Origin: Solwaraspora sp. WMMD792
Lineage (GTDB): Bacteria; Actinomycetota; Actinomycetes; Mycobacteriales; Micromonosporaceae
DNA length: 64,000 nucleotides
Reading direction: 5' to 3'
NCBI RefSeq assembly: GCF_029626105.1
Contig: NZ_JARUBH010000009.1
Span: 4,960,001-5,024,000 of the forward strand
Shown: positions 51,553-59,930 of the stretch, piece after piece
How positions within the stretch are numbered: position 1 is the stretch's first letter
Layout of the letters: the number at the start of each line of letters is the position of its first letter
Notes under the pieces: model-generated
The model's input: only the letters and a program-made list of their open reading frames with translations
The model's database searches: none
Told to the model about the DNA's origin: nothing
Translations under genes and position numbers: made by a program

Positions 51553-53559
51553 TCACTCCCAGCGGATCTTGACGCAGTTGCCGGTGGTGTAGCTGCCGTT
51601 GTCGTGCTTCGCCAGTTCGTGGGCGGAGTTCGCGATCCGGGCACACACCTTCGGCTGGTCGCCGACCGCGTTGATGAACGCCGGGTCGTCGGTCCAGACC
51701 ACCGACGGCTGCTTGGCCTCGACGTACCAGAATCCCTGCTGGTCGTCCGGGACGTGGCTGCCCATGATGCTGTCCGGCGGGTTGGTGCCGTCGCTGCCGT
51801 AGATGTGCAGGTGCCAGCCACCGTTGGTGGACGGCTGGTTCCCGCCGAACTCCGCTTCGTACTCGACGGTCAGCTTGCCGCCGGCGACCCGGGCCGAGGT
51901 GAGACAGACCCAGGTCCAGTTGCTCTTGATCTCGTCGGTGCACTGCTCGTCGGCCGGGATCTGCGGAGTTTCCGGCTCCGGCTCGCCGGTCTGCTCCGGC
52001 TGCTGGTCCTGCGGCTGTTCCGCTCCGGTGCCCTGGCCGGGCTCGTCCACCCCGTTGGCCACCGGCTGGCCCTCGTCACCCTGCCCGCTGGTGAGTGCGT
52101 AGGTGACCCCGCCGCCGGTGAGCAGTACCACCAGCACGGCGGCGGCGACGATGAGCGGCCCACGGCCACGCTTCGCCGACGGCTTCTCCCCGCCACGACG
52201 TGCCTTCGAGCCGTCGGCACCGACGGAACCCGCCGAGGCGAACGTCTCGGTACGGGACGGGTAGCCGCCGCCGGCGTCCGCGCCGCCACCGCGCCCGACG
52301 GAAGCGACACCGGTGACGCCGGCCGGCGGCGAAGACGTGCGGTAACCCGCCGGGGAGACCGGCGCGGTCTGCGGGACCGGCGCGGTCTGCGGGACCTGGG
52401 CGGTCGGCGGCACCCGGTAGGTACCGGTCGCCGATGCCGCAGCCGGCGGAGCCGGGGTCGACATCGGGGTCGGGCCGGCCGGCATCGTCTGCCCGGTCAG
52501 CTCGGCGGCGGCCAGCCAGGCGGCGCCGAGCGAGACCGAGTACTTGGGGTGTGCGTCGACCGCCACCGGGCGGCCCAGCTCCGAGCCGACCAGCTGGGAA
52601 ACGATCGGCATCCGCGACGAGCCACCGACCAGCAGCACCGAGTGCACCTGCTCCGGCGAGCAGCCGGCGGACCGTACGGCCCGGTGCAGCGCCTCGATCG
52701 AGCCGTGCAGCACCGGGCGGACCATCGCCTCGAGCTCGGAGCGGGTGAGCCGGATCTCGGTGGAGATGTTGGGCAGCAGCACCGGGATCGAGGTGTCGGT
52801 GTCCGACGACAGTGCCTCCTTGGCCTGGATGCACTCGTCGCGCAGCCGGGCGACGGCGGCGATCGCCGCCGGGTCCTCCTCGTCGAGCTCTTCGAGCTTT
52901 CCGCCGAGCGCCGCCCGGACGTGGTTGAACACCGCGGCGTCGAAGTCGATGCCGCCGAGTCGCTCGATGCCCTCCGGCTGGCCCATGATCTCGAAGCCGG
53001 TGGGGGTCTTGCGCAGCATCGCCGCGTCGAACGTTCCGCCGCCGAGGTCGTAGACGGCGACGATGGAGCCCGGCTCGATCCGCTGCTGCTCGGCGTAGTT
53101 GATCGCCGCGGCGGCGGGCTCGGTGGTGTAGGTCACCGGCACCTCGAGGTTGGCCATCCGCACCGCCTGGCGGAGCAAGTCCAGCTTGTACGGCCCCCAG
53201 TTGGCCGGGTGCGAGATGCAGATCGCCGCCGGGAAGCTGCCTTCCCGGCGGGCCACCTCCTCCACCACCGACCAGAGCAGCCGGGACATCAGGGCTTCGG
53301 CCGACTGGGGTACGCCGCCGAGCAGGATCGGGGTGGTGTCGCCGAGCCGCCGCTTGAACTCGCGGGCCACCCGGTGCGGCTCGGAGAGCCCACGGCGGTG
53401 CGCCGCCTCACCGGTGAGGAACGTCTCGTCCTGCCGTAGCAGCACCACGGATGGGATCGCGGCGCTCCGACCGCCGAGTGAGACGGTCTCCACCCGACCT
53501 TCCCGCCAGATCGCTGCCGCCGTGAACGTTGTGCCGAGGTCAATGCCAAGTGCGTACAT
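51553..53559 (-). CDS. Hsp70-family ATPase with transmembrane anchor and external C-domain
   Basis: 668 residues. Residues 1-370 are the actin-like Hsp70 nucleotide-binding domain: GIDLGTTFTAA, YDLGGGTFDAAML, and LLVGGSSRMPIV. The usual peptide-binding domain is missing. Instead come a Pro/Thr-rich linker, one membrane helix (about 467-489), a Glu/Pro/Gln stalk, and a 135-residue exported C-domain with four cysteines (about 540, 552, 639, 662). This places ATPase and sensor on opposite sides of the membrane. The gene precedes the divergent IniB/dynamin locus and follows a dynamin-like gene on the same strand. GGAG lies before the ATG at 53559. Confidence 0.9.
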   Translation of the reverse strand: MYALGIDLGTTFTAAAIWREGRVETVSLGGRSAAIPSVVLLRQDETFLTGEAAHRRGLSEPHRVAREFKRRLGDTTPILLGGVPQSAEALMSRLLWSVVEEVARREGSFPAAICISHPANWGPYKLDLLRQAVRMANLEVPVTYTTEPAAAAINYAEQQRIEPGSIVAVYDLGGGTFDAAMLRKTPTGFEIMGQPEGIERLGGIDFDAAVFNHVRAALGGKLEELDEEDPAAIAAVARLRDECIQAKEALSSDTDTSIPVLLPNISTEIRLTRSELEAMVRPVLHGSIEALHRAVRSAGCSPEQVHSVLLVGGSSRMPIVSQLVGSELGRPVAVDAHPKYSVSLGAAWLAAAELTGQTMPAGPTPMSTPAPPAAASATGTYRVPPTAQVPQTAPVPQTAPVSPAGYRTSSPPAGVTGVASVGRGGGADAGGGYPSRTETFASAGSVGADGSKARRGGEKPSAKRGRGPLIVAAAVLVVLLTGGGVTYALTSGQGDEGQPVANGVDEPGQGTGAEQPQDQQPEQTGEPEPETPQIPADEQCTDEIKSNWTWVCLTSARVAGGKLTVEYEAEFGGNQPSTNGGWHLHIYGSDGTNPPDSIMGSHVPDDQQGFWYVEAKQPSVVWTDDPAFINAVGDQPKVCARIANSAHELAKHDNGSYTTGNCVKIRWE

Positions 53560-53725
53560 CAGGGTTGCTCCGATGAAGTTTGTGGAGACAGGTATGGCCG
53601 GGTCTGGGTGGCCGACCGGCGGTGTGCCGCACACCACCGGGTCGGATCACTGCTGAAAACGGTAGTGGTACGAGGCGAACGTCCGGTGGCGCCGCTGGTC
53701 CGGGTGGCTCCGGCCGGGTACGCGG

Positions 53726-55195
53726 TCACCGGGACCGCCGCTGGTCGGCGATGATGCCCTCGCAGGACCGGACCGCCACCCGGGCGGCCACCGCCAGCTC
53801 GTACGGGGTCATCGGGCTTTCGGCGCGCCGCTGCCAGCGGCCCAACGCCTCGACCGCGCTCTCGGTCACCTCGGCGGTGGTCGCGTCGGCCGGCAGCCGC
53901 AGCCGCTGGTGCGCCGCCGCGCCGGAACCGCCGATCACCTGCTCGAGCTCGGCGACGACCGGGGCCTTGCCGGTGATCCAGCCGGCGCGCAGGCTGGACA
54001 GTACGCGCAACTCGTTGAACGGGTGCGCGGAGGCGATGATCTCCTCGACCGCGCCGGCCACCTGCTCACTGCCGGGTCGGACACAGACCCGGGTGACGTC
54101 GGAGAGCGCCAGCAGTGCCGACCGGGACTTGAGCACGTCGCGGCGCTCGAAGAACAGTGAGCCGAGGACCTCGCGCAACTGGGTGAGCCCGCTGCGCTCG
54201 GTCAACTCCTGGGAGAGTTCGGTGGCGGTGGCCGCGCCGTTGTGGCGCAGCATCGCGGCGGACAGTCGCAGGCCGAACATGCCGAGCCGGGCCAGCAGCG
54301 CTTCCCGCTCGATCGTGGTCAGCCCGAGTTCGGGCATGTTCTGCACGAACCGGTCGGCGGAGAGCAGCAGCTGCTCGGCCTGGGCCACCGGCAGTTCGGC
54401 GACCCGGCGCAGCTGGGCGACCTCCACTTCGGTCAACGTGGCGGCGGTCTCGGCGAGCAGGCCGGCGACCGGGACGACCGACTGCACCAGCCGGCGCACG
54501 TTGGCGTCGGTGCTCAGCCGTTCGGCGATCCGCCGGGCGGACGCCATCGCGTCGAGCCGGCCGACGCCGATCTCGTCGGCCCGGGAGAGGATGCCGATGG
54601 CGTTGACCGGGTTGGGCCGGGACACCTCCACGTCGTGGAAGGCCCGCAGGAAGTCGACGTCGTTGGAGTGCAGGTGACGCATCAGGTAGACGACGGCGTC
54701 GGCCGGGGTCTCCTCCTCGTCCGGGACGAGTAGGTCCCAGGCGCGCCGGGAGGTCTGCTCGGAGAGCGAACCGATGCCGGGGGTGTCGATGAGCGTCACG
54801 TTGCGCAGTGCCTGCGACGGCCAGGTGATGTCCAGTTGCGCGACGTCGTCGACGGACAGATCGCCCAGGTCGACCTCGATGGCGCCGTCCTCGCGGGTGA
54901 ACCGGAGCTGGCGTGGCTCGCCCTCGGTGGGCGTCGCCAGCACCCGGTAGGTATGTCCGTCCTGGTACCAGGTGACGATCCGGGTGCACTCCCCGGCGTC
55001 GGTCGGGGCCAGCCGGTCACCGACCAGCGCGTTGAGCAAGGTGGACTTGCCCGCTTTGACCCGACCGGCGATCGCCACCCGCAGCGGCTCGTCGAGCCGG
55101 TCGCGGACGGCGCTGAGCCGCCGCTCGTACGCGGTGCCCCGGTAGACCTCGACGGCGTGGCCGAGCACGCTGCGGGTCCGGTCGATCAGACTCAT
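53726..55195 (-). CDS. Dynamin-like GTPase (IniC-like)
   Basis: 489 residues. G1 GRVKAGKS at 44-51, a threonine-containing G2 region (ECTRIVTW), G3 DTPGIGS near 137-143, and G4-like SRAD. The rest is helical, as in bacterial dynamin-like proteins, but no clear membrane helix is seen. Resemblance is to mycobacterial IniC, the partner of IniA, and to other actinobacterial single-module dynamins that are encoded in pairs. The second partner is probably the GTPase at 59931. The Hsp70 gene lies 166 nt downstream on the same strand. Confidence 0.88.
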   Translation of the reverse strand: MSLIDRTRSVLGHAVEVYRGTAYERRLSAVRDRLDEPLRVAIAGRVKAGKSTLLNALVGDRLAPTDAGECTRIVTWYQDGHTYRVLATPTEGEPRQLRFTREDGAIEVDLGDLSVDDVAQLDITWPSQALRNVTLIDTPGIGSLSEQTSRRAWDLLVPDEEETPADAVVYLMRHLHSNDVDFLRAFHDVEVSRPNPVNAIGILSRADEIGVGRLDAMASARRIAERLSTDANVRRLVQSVVPVAGLLAETAATLTEVEVAQLRRVAELPVAQAEQLLLSADRFVQNMPELGLTTIEREALLARLGMFGLRLSAAMLRHNGAATATELSQELTERSGLTQLREVLGSLFFERRDVLKSRSALLALSDVTRVCVRPGSEQVAGAVEEIIASAHPFNELRVLSSLRAGWITGKAPVVAELEQVIGGSGAAAHQRLRLPADATTAEVTESAVEALGRWQRRAESPMTPYELAVAARVAVRSCEGIIADQRRSR

Positions 55196-55591
55196 CCGGT
55201 CACCGCCGGTGACCGTCGTCCGGGCATACGGAAACAGAACAACTCGGACTCCACATTTGTCACACCGCTACTTTCTAGTCCGCCGGGGATGTGTCGTGTT
55301 GTCTCGCTCGTCGGAGTCGGCCATCGGTATCGGACCGACCCACGGATCCACCCGGGCAACCCTGTCGATCAACGAGTTGCTGACCGGCTGAACAGCCCAG
55401 CCGGGAGGCACAGCACAGCTGACCAAGCGCACGTTCGGCGGCCGGCGGAACGCACGTACGGGATACGGCACACTCAGCGCCCAGGTCGGGCCGAGAGTAC
55501 ACGGTACACGCGTACGGGGTCAGGCCATGCGTCGGCCTGCGGAGCCGTCCGTACACTGCCTCACTGACGCGGGCAAGGAGGAGCTGCACCG
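55196..55591. promoter_or_regulatory. Divergent promoter region of the IniB/dynamin locus
   Basis: 396 nt without a gene. A TACACT -10-like box at 55552-55557 and AAGGAGGAG at 55575-55583 serve the LuxR gene at 55592. No clear -35 is seen. The minus-strand dynamin gene starts at 55195, with a perfect palindrome at its upstream edge. Confidence 0.55.
55198..55214. promoter_or_regulatory. 17-bp palindrome abutting the dynamin start
   Basis: GGTCACCG-C-CGGTGACC, 2 nt upstream of the ATG at 55195. It could be an operator or an mRNA hairpin over the start site. Confidence 0.45.
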
Positions 55592-57937
55592 GTGACTGTC
55601 GTGGTAGGTGTGGACGGTTCCGGGCGAACGCGGCGGCTGGGTGAGATCGCCACGGCCGCCGGCCGACCGGCCGTACGCGTGACGCCCGCAACAACCGACG
55701 ACCTGCAGGTTCTTCTCAATCAGGCCCGAGCTGACGACGCCCTGGTCCTGGTCGACGACGCACACCACCTGGACCCGGCAACCTTACGGTCACTGACCGT
55801 GGCCGCTCGCGGCGGGGTGTCGATGGCGATCGCCCGACGTCCCACGATCACCGGTCCGGAACTCGCCGATCTGGACGAGGCGGTCTCCGGACAGGGCCCG
55901 GTCGAGCAACTCGGCCCGCTCGCACCAGCCGCCCTGGCCGAACTGGCCAAGGAGGTCCTCGGCCGACCGGCCACATCGGAGCAGTTGGCGGCGCTCCAGG
56001 TCGCCTCCGCCGGGCTGGCCGCCGTCGCCGTCGCGGTCGCCGCCGATCCGTCCGGTACGCCGCCGGCGCTGGTCGCCCGGCTACAGCGTCGATTCGCCGC
56101 CGCCGGACATGACGTCGTCGGACGCGGTGTCGCCGGGCTGGCCGCGGTCCTGGCTCTCGGCCTGGATCTGGCCGACGACGTGGTCTGCGCCGCGACCAGC
56201 CTGGACCCGGCTGAGGCGGCCGCCACGATGCGGTCGCTGCGCGACGAGGGGTTGCTAACCCCCGACGGGGAACGGATGATTCCGGCGATCGCCCGCGCCG
56301 TGCTGTTCGACCTGCCTCCGTCGGAGCGCCGTCGACTGCACGAGACCGTGGCCACGGCACTGCTGGCCACCGGTGCCGATCCGGTCCGCGCGGCCGGACA
56401 GCTACGCGCCGCGCGGGCCCGGACCCCGACCGCCGCCGACGTCTACCGGCAGGCCGGCGACCGGTTGCGGTTCACCGACCCGGGCAGCGCCCTGACCTGG
56501 TACGACGACGCGCTGGACGCTGGCGCCGATCCGTCCACCGTGGCTGCCGGGCGGGCCGAGGCGGCCACCCTGCTGGGGGTGCCGGTCGACCTGGACGGCC
56601 CGGCGGCGGCAGCGGCCGACACCGGCCGGATCGCCCTGGTCGCCGGGGCGGCGGCGGCGTACGACGGCCGCGCCGGCCGCGCGGCGGAGGCGTTGCTGGG
56701 CGCCGACGCCCCCGGCCCGGTCCTCGCGGTACCGGCCCTGGTGGTCACCGGTCAGCTGGCCACCGCACGGACGGCGGCGACCGGATCGGCTCCGCAGCCG
56801 GTACGGCGGCTGGCCGACGCCGCGCTGGCGATGACGGATCCGGCGGCGGCGCTGCCGTTGCTGATCGAGGCCGCCGAGAGTTTCGAAAAGGCGCCGCCCC
56901 CGGTCGCCGTACCGGATCTGCCGCACGCGGTCGGGGCGCTGGTCGCGGTGGTTGCCGGCGACTCCGCTACCGCCGAGCATCTGCTGGAGCGGGCGTCGAC
57001 CAGCGGGGCCGGTGGTCCCGTCGCACTGGACCGGCACCGGACGTTGCTGGCCTGGGTCCGAATGCGCACCGGCCGGTACGACTCGGCCGTCGCCGAACTG
57101 CGCCGGCTGTCCGGCGCCATGCTGCCCGGCCGTGAACGGCTGACCTACGCCGGCCTCACCGCCGGGATCGCCCGCCGCAGCGGGGACATCGCCCAGCTGC
57201 GGGCGGCCTGGTCCGTCGCCGAGCCGGTGCTGGCCCGGCGGGCCGTGGACCTGTCCCAGCTGGAAGTGGTCGAGGAGCTGCTGGTCGCCGCCGCCCGGCT
57301 GCGCCACCACCAGCGGATCGCACCGGTCCTGGCCGACCTGGCCGGCATCATCGACCAGCTGGGTCGACCGACCGCGTGGGCGGTGTCGCTGAGCTGGATC
57401 CGGTTGCAGATCGCGGTCGTGGGTGAGGACCCGGCGGCGGCTGCGGCAGCGGCCGACGAGCTGGGTTCGCTCGGCCCGGACGGATTCCGGCAACAGGCGC
57501 AGTGCGCGGCCGCCGGCCGGTGGGCCGCCGTACTCGCCGGCGAGGTCGACCCGGACGCGGTGTTGGCGGACGCCGCCGAGCTGGCCGCCGCCGAGCTGCC
57601 CTGGGAGTCGTCCAGACTGATCGGTCAGGCAGCGGTCCGTACCACCGACGCGTCGGCCGCCCGCCGGCTCCTGGAACGGGCCCGGGAACTGTCCCGGATG
57701 GACCCGGCGCCGGACGAGTCGCAGCCGGGGGCCTCGCACGGTGGCCTGTCGGACCGGGAGGTCGAGGTCGCCCGGCTGGTGCTGGCCGGCCGGACCCACC
57801 GGGAGATCGGGACGCAACTCTTCCTGTCCCCCAAGACGGTCGAGCACCATGTGGCCCGGATCCGCGGCAAGTTGGGGGTTACCACCCGGGCCGAGATGGT
57901 CGCTACGCTGCGAAGTCTGCTCCCCGAGGAGTCCTGA
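55592..57937 (+). CDS. LuxR-family (LAL-like) transcriptional regulator
   Basis: 781 residues from a GTG with AAGGAGGAG upstream. The N-terminus has a P-loop-like GVDGSGRT, in which Arg replaces the Walker A lysine, and a Walker-B-like ALVLVDDAHH, the plan of LAL/MalT-type STAND regulators but apparently weakened. A long helical Ala-rich middle follows. The C-terminal LuxR HTH (about 718-775) is LSDREVEVARLVLAGRTHREIGTQLFLSPKTVEHHVARI. It lies directly upstream of the iniB-like gene and is the likely regulator of the locus. Confidence 0.9.
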   Translation: MTVVVGVDGSGRTRRLGEIATAAGRPAVRVTPATTDDLQVLLNQARADDALVLVDDAHHLDPATLRSLTVAARGGVSMAIARRPTITGPELADLDEAVSGQGPVEQLGPLAPAALAELAKEVLGRPATSEQLAALQVASAGLAAVAVAVAADPSGTPPALVARLQRRFAAAGHDVVGRGVAGLAAVLALGLDLADDVVCAATSLDPAEAAATMRSLRDEGLLTPDGERMIPAIARAVLFDLPPSERRRLHETVATALLATGADPVRAAGQLRAARARTPTAADVYRQAGDRLRFTDPGSALTWYDDALDAGADPSTVAAGRAEAATLLGVPVDLDGPAAAAADTGRIALVAGAAAAYDGRAGRAAEALLGADAPGPVLAVPALVVTGQLATARTAATGSAPQPVRRLADAALAMTDPAAALPLLIEAAESFEKAPPPVAVPDLPHAVGALVAVVAGDSATAEHLLERASTSGAGGPVALDRHRTLLAWVRMRTGRYDSAVAELRRLSGAMLPGRERLTYAGLTAGIARRSGDIAQLRAAWSVAEPVLARRAVDLSQLEVVEELLVAAARLRHHQRIAPVLADLAGIIDQLGRPTAWAVSLSWIRLQIAVVGEDPAAAAAAADELGSLGPDGFRQQAQCAAAGRWAAVLAGEVDPDAVLADAAELAAAELPWESSRLIGQAAVRTTDASAARRLLERARELSRMDPAPDESQPGASHGGLSDREVEVARLVLAGRTHREIGTQLFLSPKTVEHHVARIRGKLGVTTRAEMVATLRSLLPEES

Positions 57938-58101
57938 CTTGTCGGTTAGCTGACCTGAGCTTGGTGGCACCCCCCTAGACCCCCGAACCTGGCAGGGGGG
58001 AAGCCCCGATGCGAGGGGCGGGCGTCGACCCGCAGTCTTGTACCTGTCCGGCCGATCGGGACGGACCAGAACCCCTACGAACCACGAATTCAGGAGACAT
58101 C

Positions 58102-59754
58102 ATGGCCGCGGTAGAAGTCACCCCGTTGATCGTCGAGAAGGTCAAGGCGCTGTTCGAGAAGGTCTTCAGCAGCGAAGAGGAGACCGCCAAGTTCCTGGCC
58201 GACCCGGAGGGCGCGTTCGCCGCCAACGGGATCGAAGCGGAGACGCTCAACGAGCTCGACGTCGACCAGATCGTCAACGAGGCGGCGTTCGGCAGCAGCG
58301 AGGGCCCGTCCGGTGGGGGCGGCTTCGCCGGTGGGGGCGGCTTCGCTGGCGGGGGGCCCGGTGGAGGCGGCAGCGGCGGGGGCTTCGCTGGCGGGGGGGC
58401 CGGTGGAGGTGCCGGAGGGGGCGGCGGCTTCGCCGGAGGGGGCGGCGGCGCCGGTGGGGGCTTCGGTGCCGGCGCCGCCGCCAACGTGCCGCCGCCGCAG
58501 GTGGTGCAGCAGGTGACCGAGGTGACGCAGAACTTCACCAACCAGAACTTCATCGACAACTCGCAGACCTTCACCGACAACTCCACGGAGATCGACAACT
58601 CGGTCGACCTGGACGTGGACGGCCCGGTGCTCGGCGACATCGACGTCGACTCCGAGAACCTCAACCAGACCGGGGACGGCAACGTCGCCAACACCGGTGA
58701 CGGGGACGTCAACGCGGCCACCGGCGACGGAGCCGTGGCGCAGCAGGGCGACGGCGACCAGGTCGCCGCGACCGGCGGGTCGGTGGCGGCCGGCGGCGAC
58801 GCGTTCGGCGTCACCGGCGACAACTCGTCGCTGGAGTTCGTCGACGGCGACAAGGTGACCGCCGGCGACGGCGCGGTGGTCGGCACCGGCGACGGCGACG
58901 TGCTCGGCGCGACCGGCGACGGCGCGTTCCTCGGCAACTCGGAGTCCGGCGACGTGGTCGGCAACACCGGCGACAACGCCGTCACCGCGGGCGACGACAT
59001 CGACGGGGTGGTCAACACCGGCACCAACTCCGGCGTGATCGCCGACGGTGACGTCGACCGGACGGTGCTGGGCGACAACACCGGCATCGTCGCCGACGAC
59101 GTGGACAAGGCCGTGGTCGGCGACAACAACCAGGCCGCCCAGTTCGACATCGACGCCAGCGGGGCGGCCGGCGGCGACGCCAGCGGCACCGGCGGCGACG
59201 GCGGCCGGGGCGGCAACGCCAGCGCCGACGGCGGCAACGCCGGCGACGGCGGGACCGGGGCCGGCGTCGGGGCCGGGGTCGGCGTCGGGCTGCGCGGCAA
59301 GGGCGAGGGCAAGGGCGAGGGCGAGGGTGAGGGCGGCGACGGCGGCGACGGCGGCCGGGGCGGCAACGCCACCGGTGGCAGCGGTGCCGGTGGCAGCGGC
59401 ACCGGCGGCGACGCCAGCGGCGGTGCCGGCGGCGAGGTCGGGCCGATCAACATCAACTTCGGGGGCGGCAGCCAGCAGAACACCACCGACTCGAAGATCG
59501 AGGACTCGTCGCTGGCCTCCGGGGGCAACTCGGCCAGCACCCAGGACTCGTTCAACGACCAGTCCACCAACGACTCGTTCAACGACCAGTCGACCGACAA
59601 CTCGGTGAACACCGACGACTCGTTCAACCAGGAGGACTCGTTCAACACCGAGGACTCCTTCAACACCGAGGACTCGTTCACCACCGACGACTCGTTCAAC
59701 AACAACAACACCGCCGAGGCGGACACCACTCCGGACCCGACTCTCGGGGCGTGA
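58102..59754 (+). CDS. IniB-like protein with Gly-rich, GDG-rich and DSFN-repeat regions
   Basis: 550 residues; AGGAGA precedes the ATG. Residues 1-62 are a small helical domain (VKALFEKVFSSEEETAKFL, ADPEGAFAANGIEAE, LNELDVDQIVNEA) like the N-terminal domain of mycobacterial IniB. Residues 70-128 are almost pure Gly/Ala/Phe (GGGFAGGG). Residues 145-345 carry irregular TGDG/GDGDV units suggesting a beta-solenoid. Residues 355-445 are Gly/Asp/Lys-rich. Residues 482-535 are DSFN repeats (consensus DSFNTE). There is no signal peptide or membrane helix. The protein is strongly acidic and looks like a scaffold or condensate-forming partner of the dynamins; that role is inferred. Confidence 0.88.
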   Translation: MAAVEVTPLIVEKVKALFEKVFSSEEETAKFLADPEGAFAANGIEAETLNELDVDQIVNEAAFGSSEGPSGGGGFAGGGGFAGGGPGGGGSGGGFAGGGAGGGAGGGGGFAGGGGGAGGGFGAGAAANVPPPQVVQQVTEVTQNFTNQNFIDNSQTFTDNSTEIDNSVDLDVDGPVLGDIDVDSENLNQTGDGNVANTGDGDVNAATGDGAVAQQGDGDQVAATGGSVAAGGDAFGVTGDNSSLEFVDGDKVTAGDGAVVGTGDGDVLGATGDGAFLGNSESGDVVGNTGDNAVTAGDDIDGVVNTGTNSGVIADGDVDRTVLGDNTGIVADDVDKAVVGDNNQAAQFDIDASGAAGGDASGTGGDGGRGGNASADGGNAGDGGTGAGVGAGVGVGLRGKGEGKGEGEGEGGDGGDGGRGGNATGGSGAGGSGTGGDASGGAGGEVGPININFGGGSQQNTTDSKIEDSSLASGGNSASTQDSFNDQSTNDSFNDQSTDNSVNTDDSFNQEDSFNTEDSFNTEDSFTTDDSFNNNNTAEADTTPDPTLGA

Positions 59755-59770
59755 CCGGACAACCACAGAG

Positions 59771-59800
59771 CGGGCCGGACGTCGCACGGCGTCCGGCCCG
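59771..59800 (+). terminator. First hairpin after the iniB-like gene
   Basis: CGGGCCGGAC pairs with GTCCGGCCCG, 10-11 bp with a loop of about 8-10 nt. It lies 16 nt after the stop, without a T-tract. Confidence 0.65.
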
Positions 59801-59803
59801 GTG

Positions 59804-59858
59804 AGCGCCAACATGGCGTGGCAGGTCCGGCCGGGGCCTGCCACGCCATGTTGGCGCT
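59804..59858 (+). terminator. Second, 22-bp hairpin before the dynamin gene
   Basis: Perfect 22-bp arms at 59804-59825 and 59837-59858 with an 11-nt loop TCCGGCCGGGG. Arm length, loop length and the first nine loop bases equal those of the hairpin at 27353-27407, though the arm sequences differ. It lies between the iniB-like gene and the dynamin gene, so it probably limits readthrough. Confidence 0.85.
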
Positions 59859-59930
59859 CGCACCGTTTTGCCGCTGACCACCGCCCGCTGACCACCGCCC
59901 GCTGACACCAACCTCGATCGAGGAGCGACG

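Noticed and set aside
57962-58000. CCCCCC/GGGGGG hairpin after the LuxR gene as a terminator
   Set aside because: Only six pairs with a loop of more than 20 nt and no T-tract; too weak to assert.
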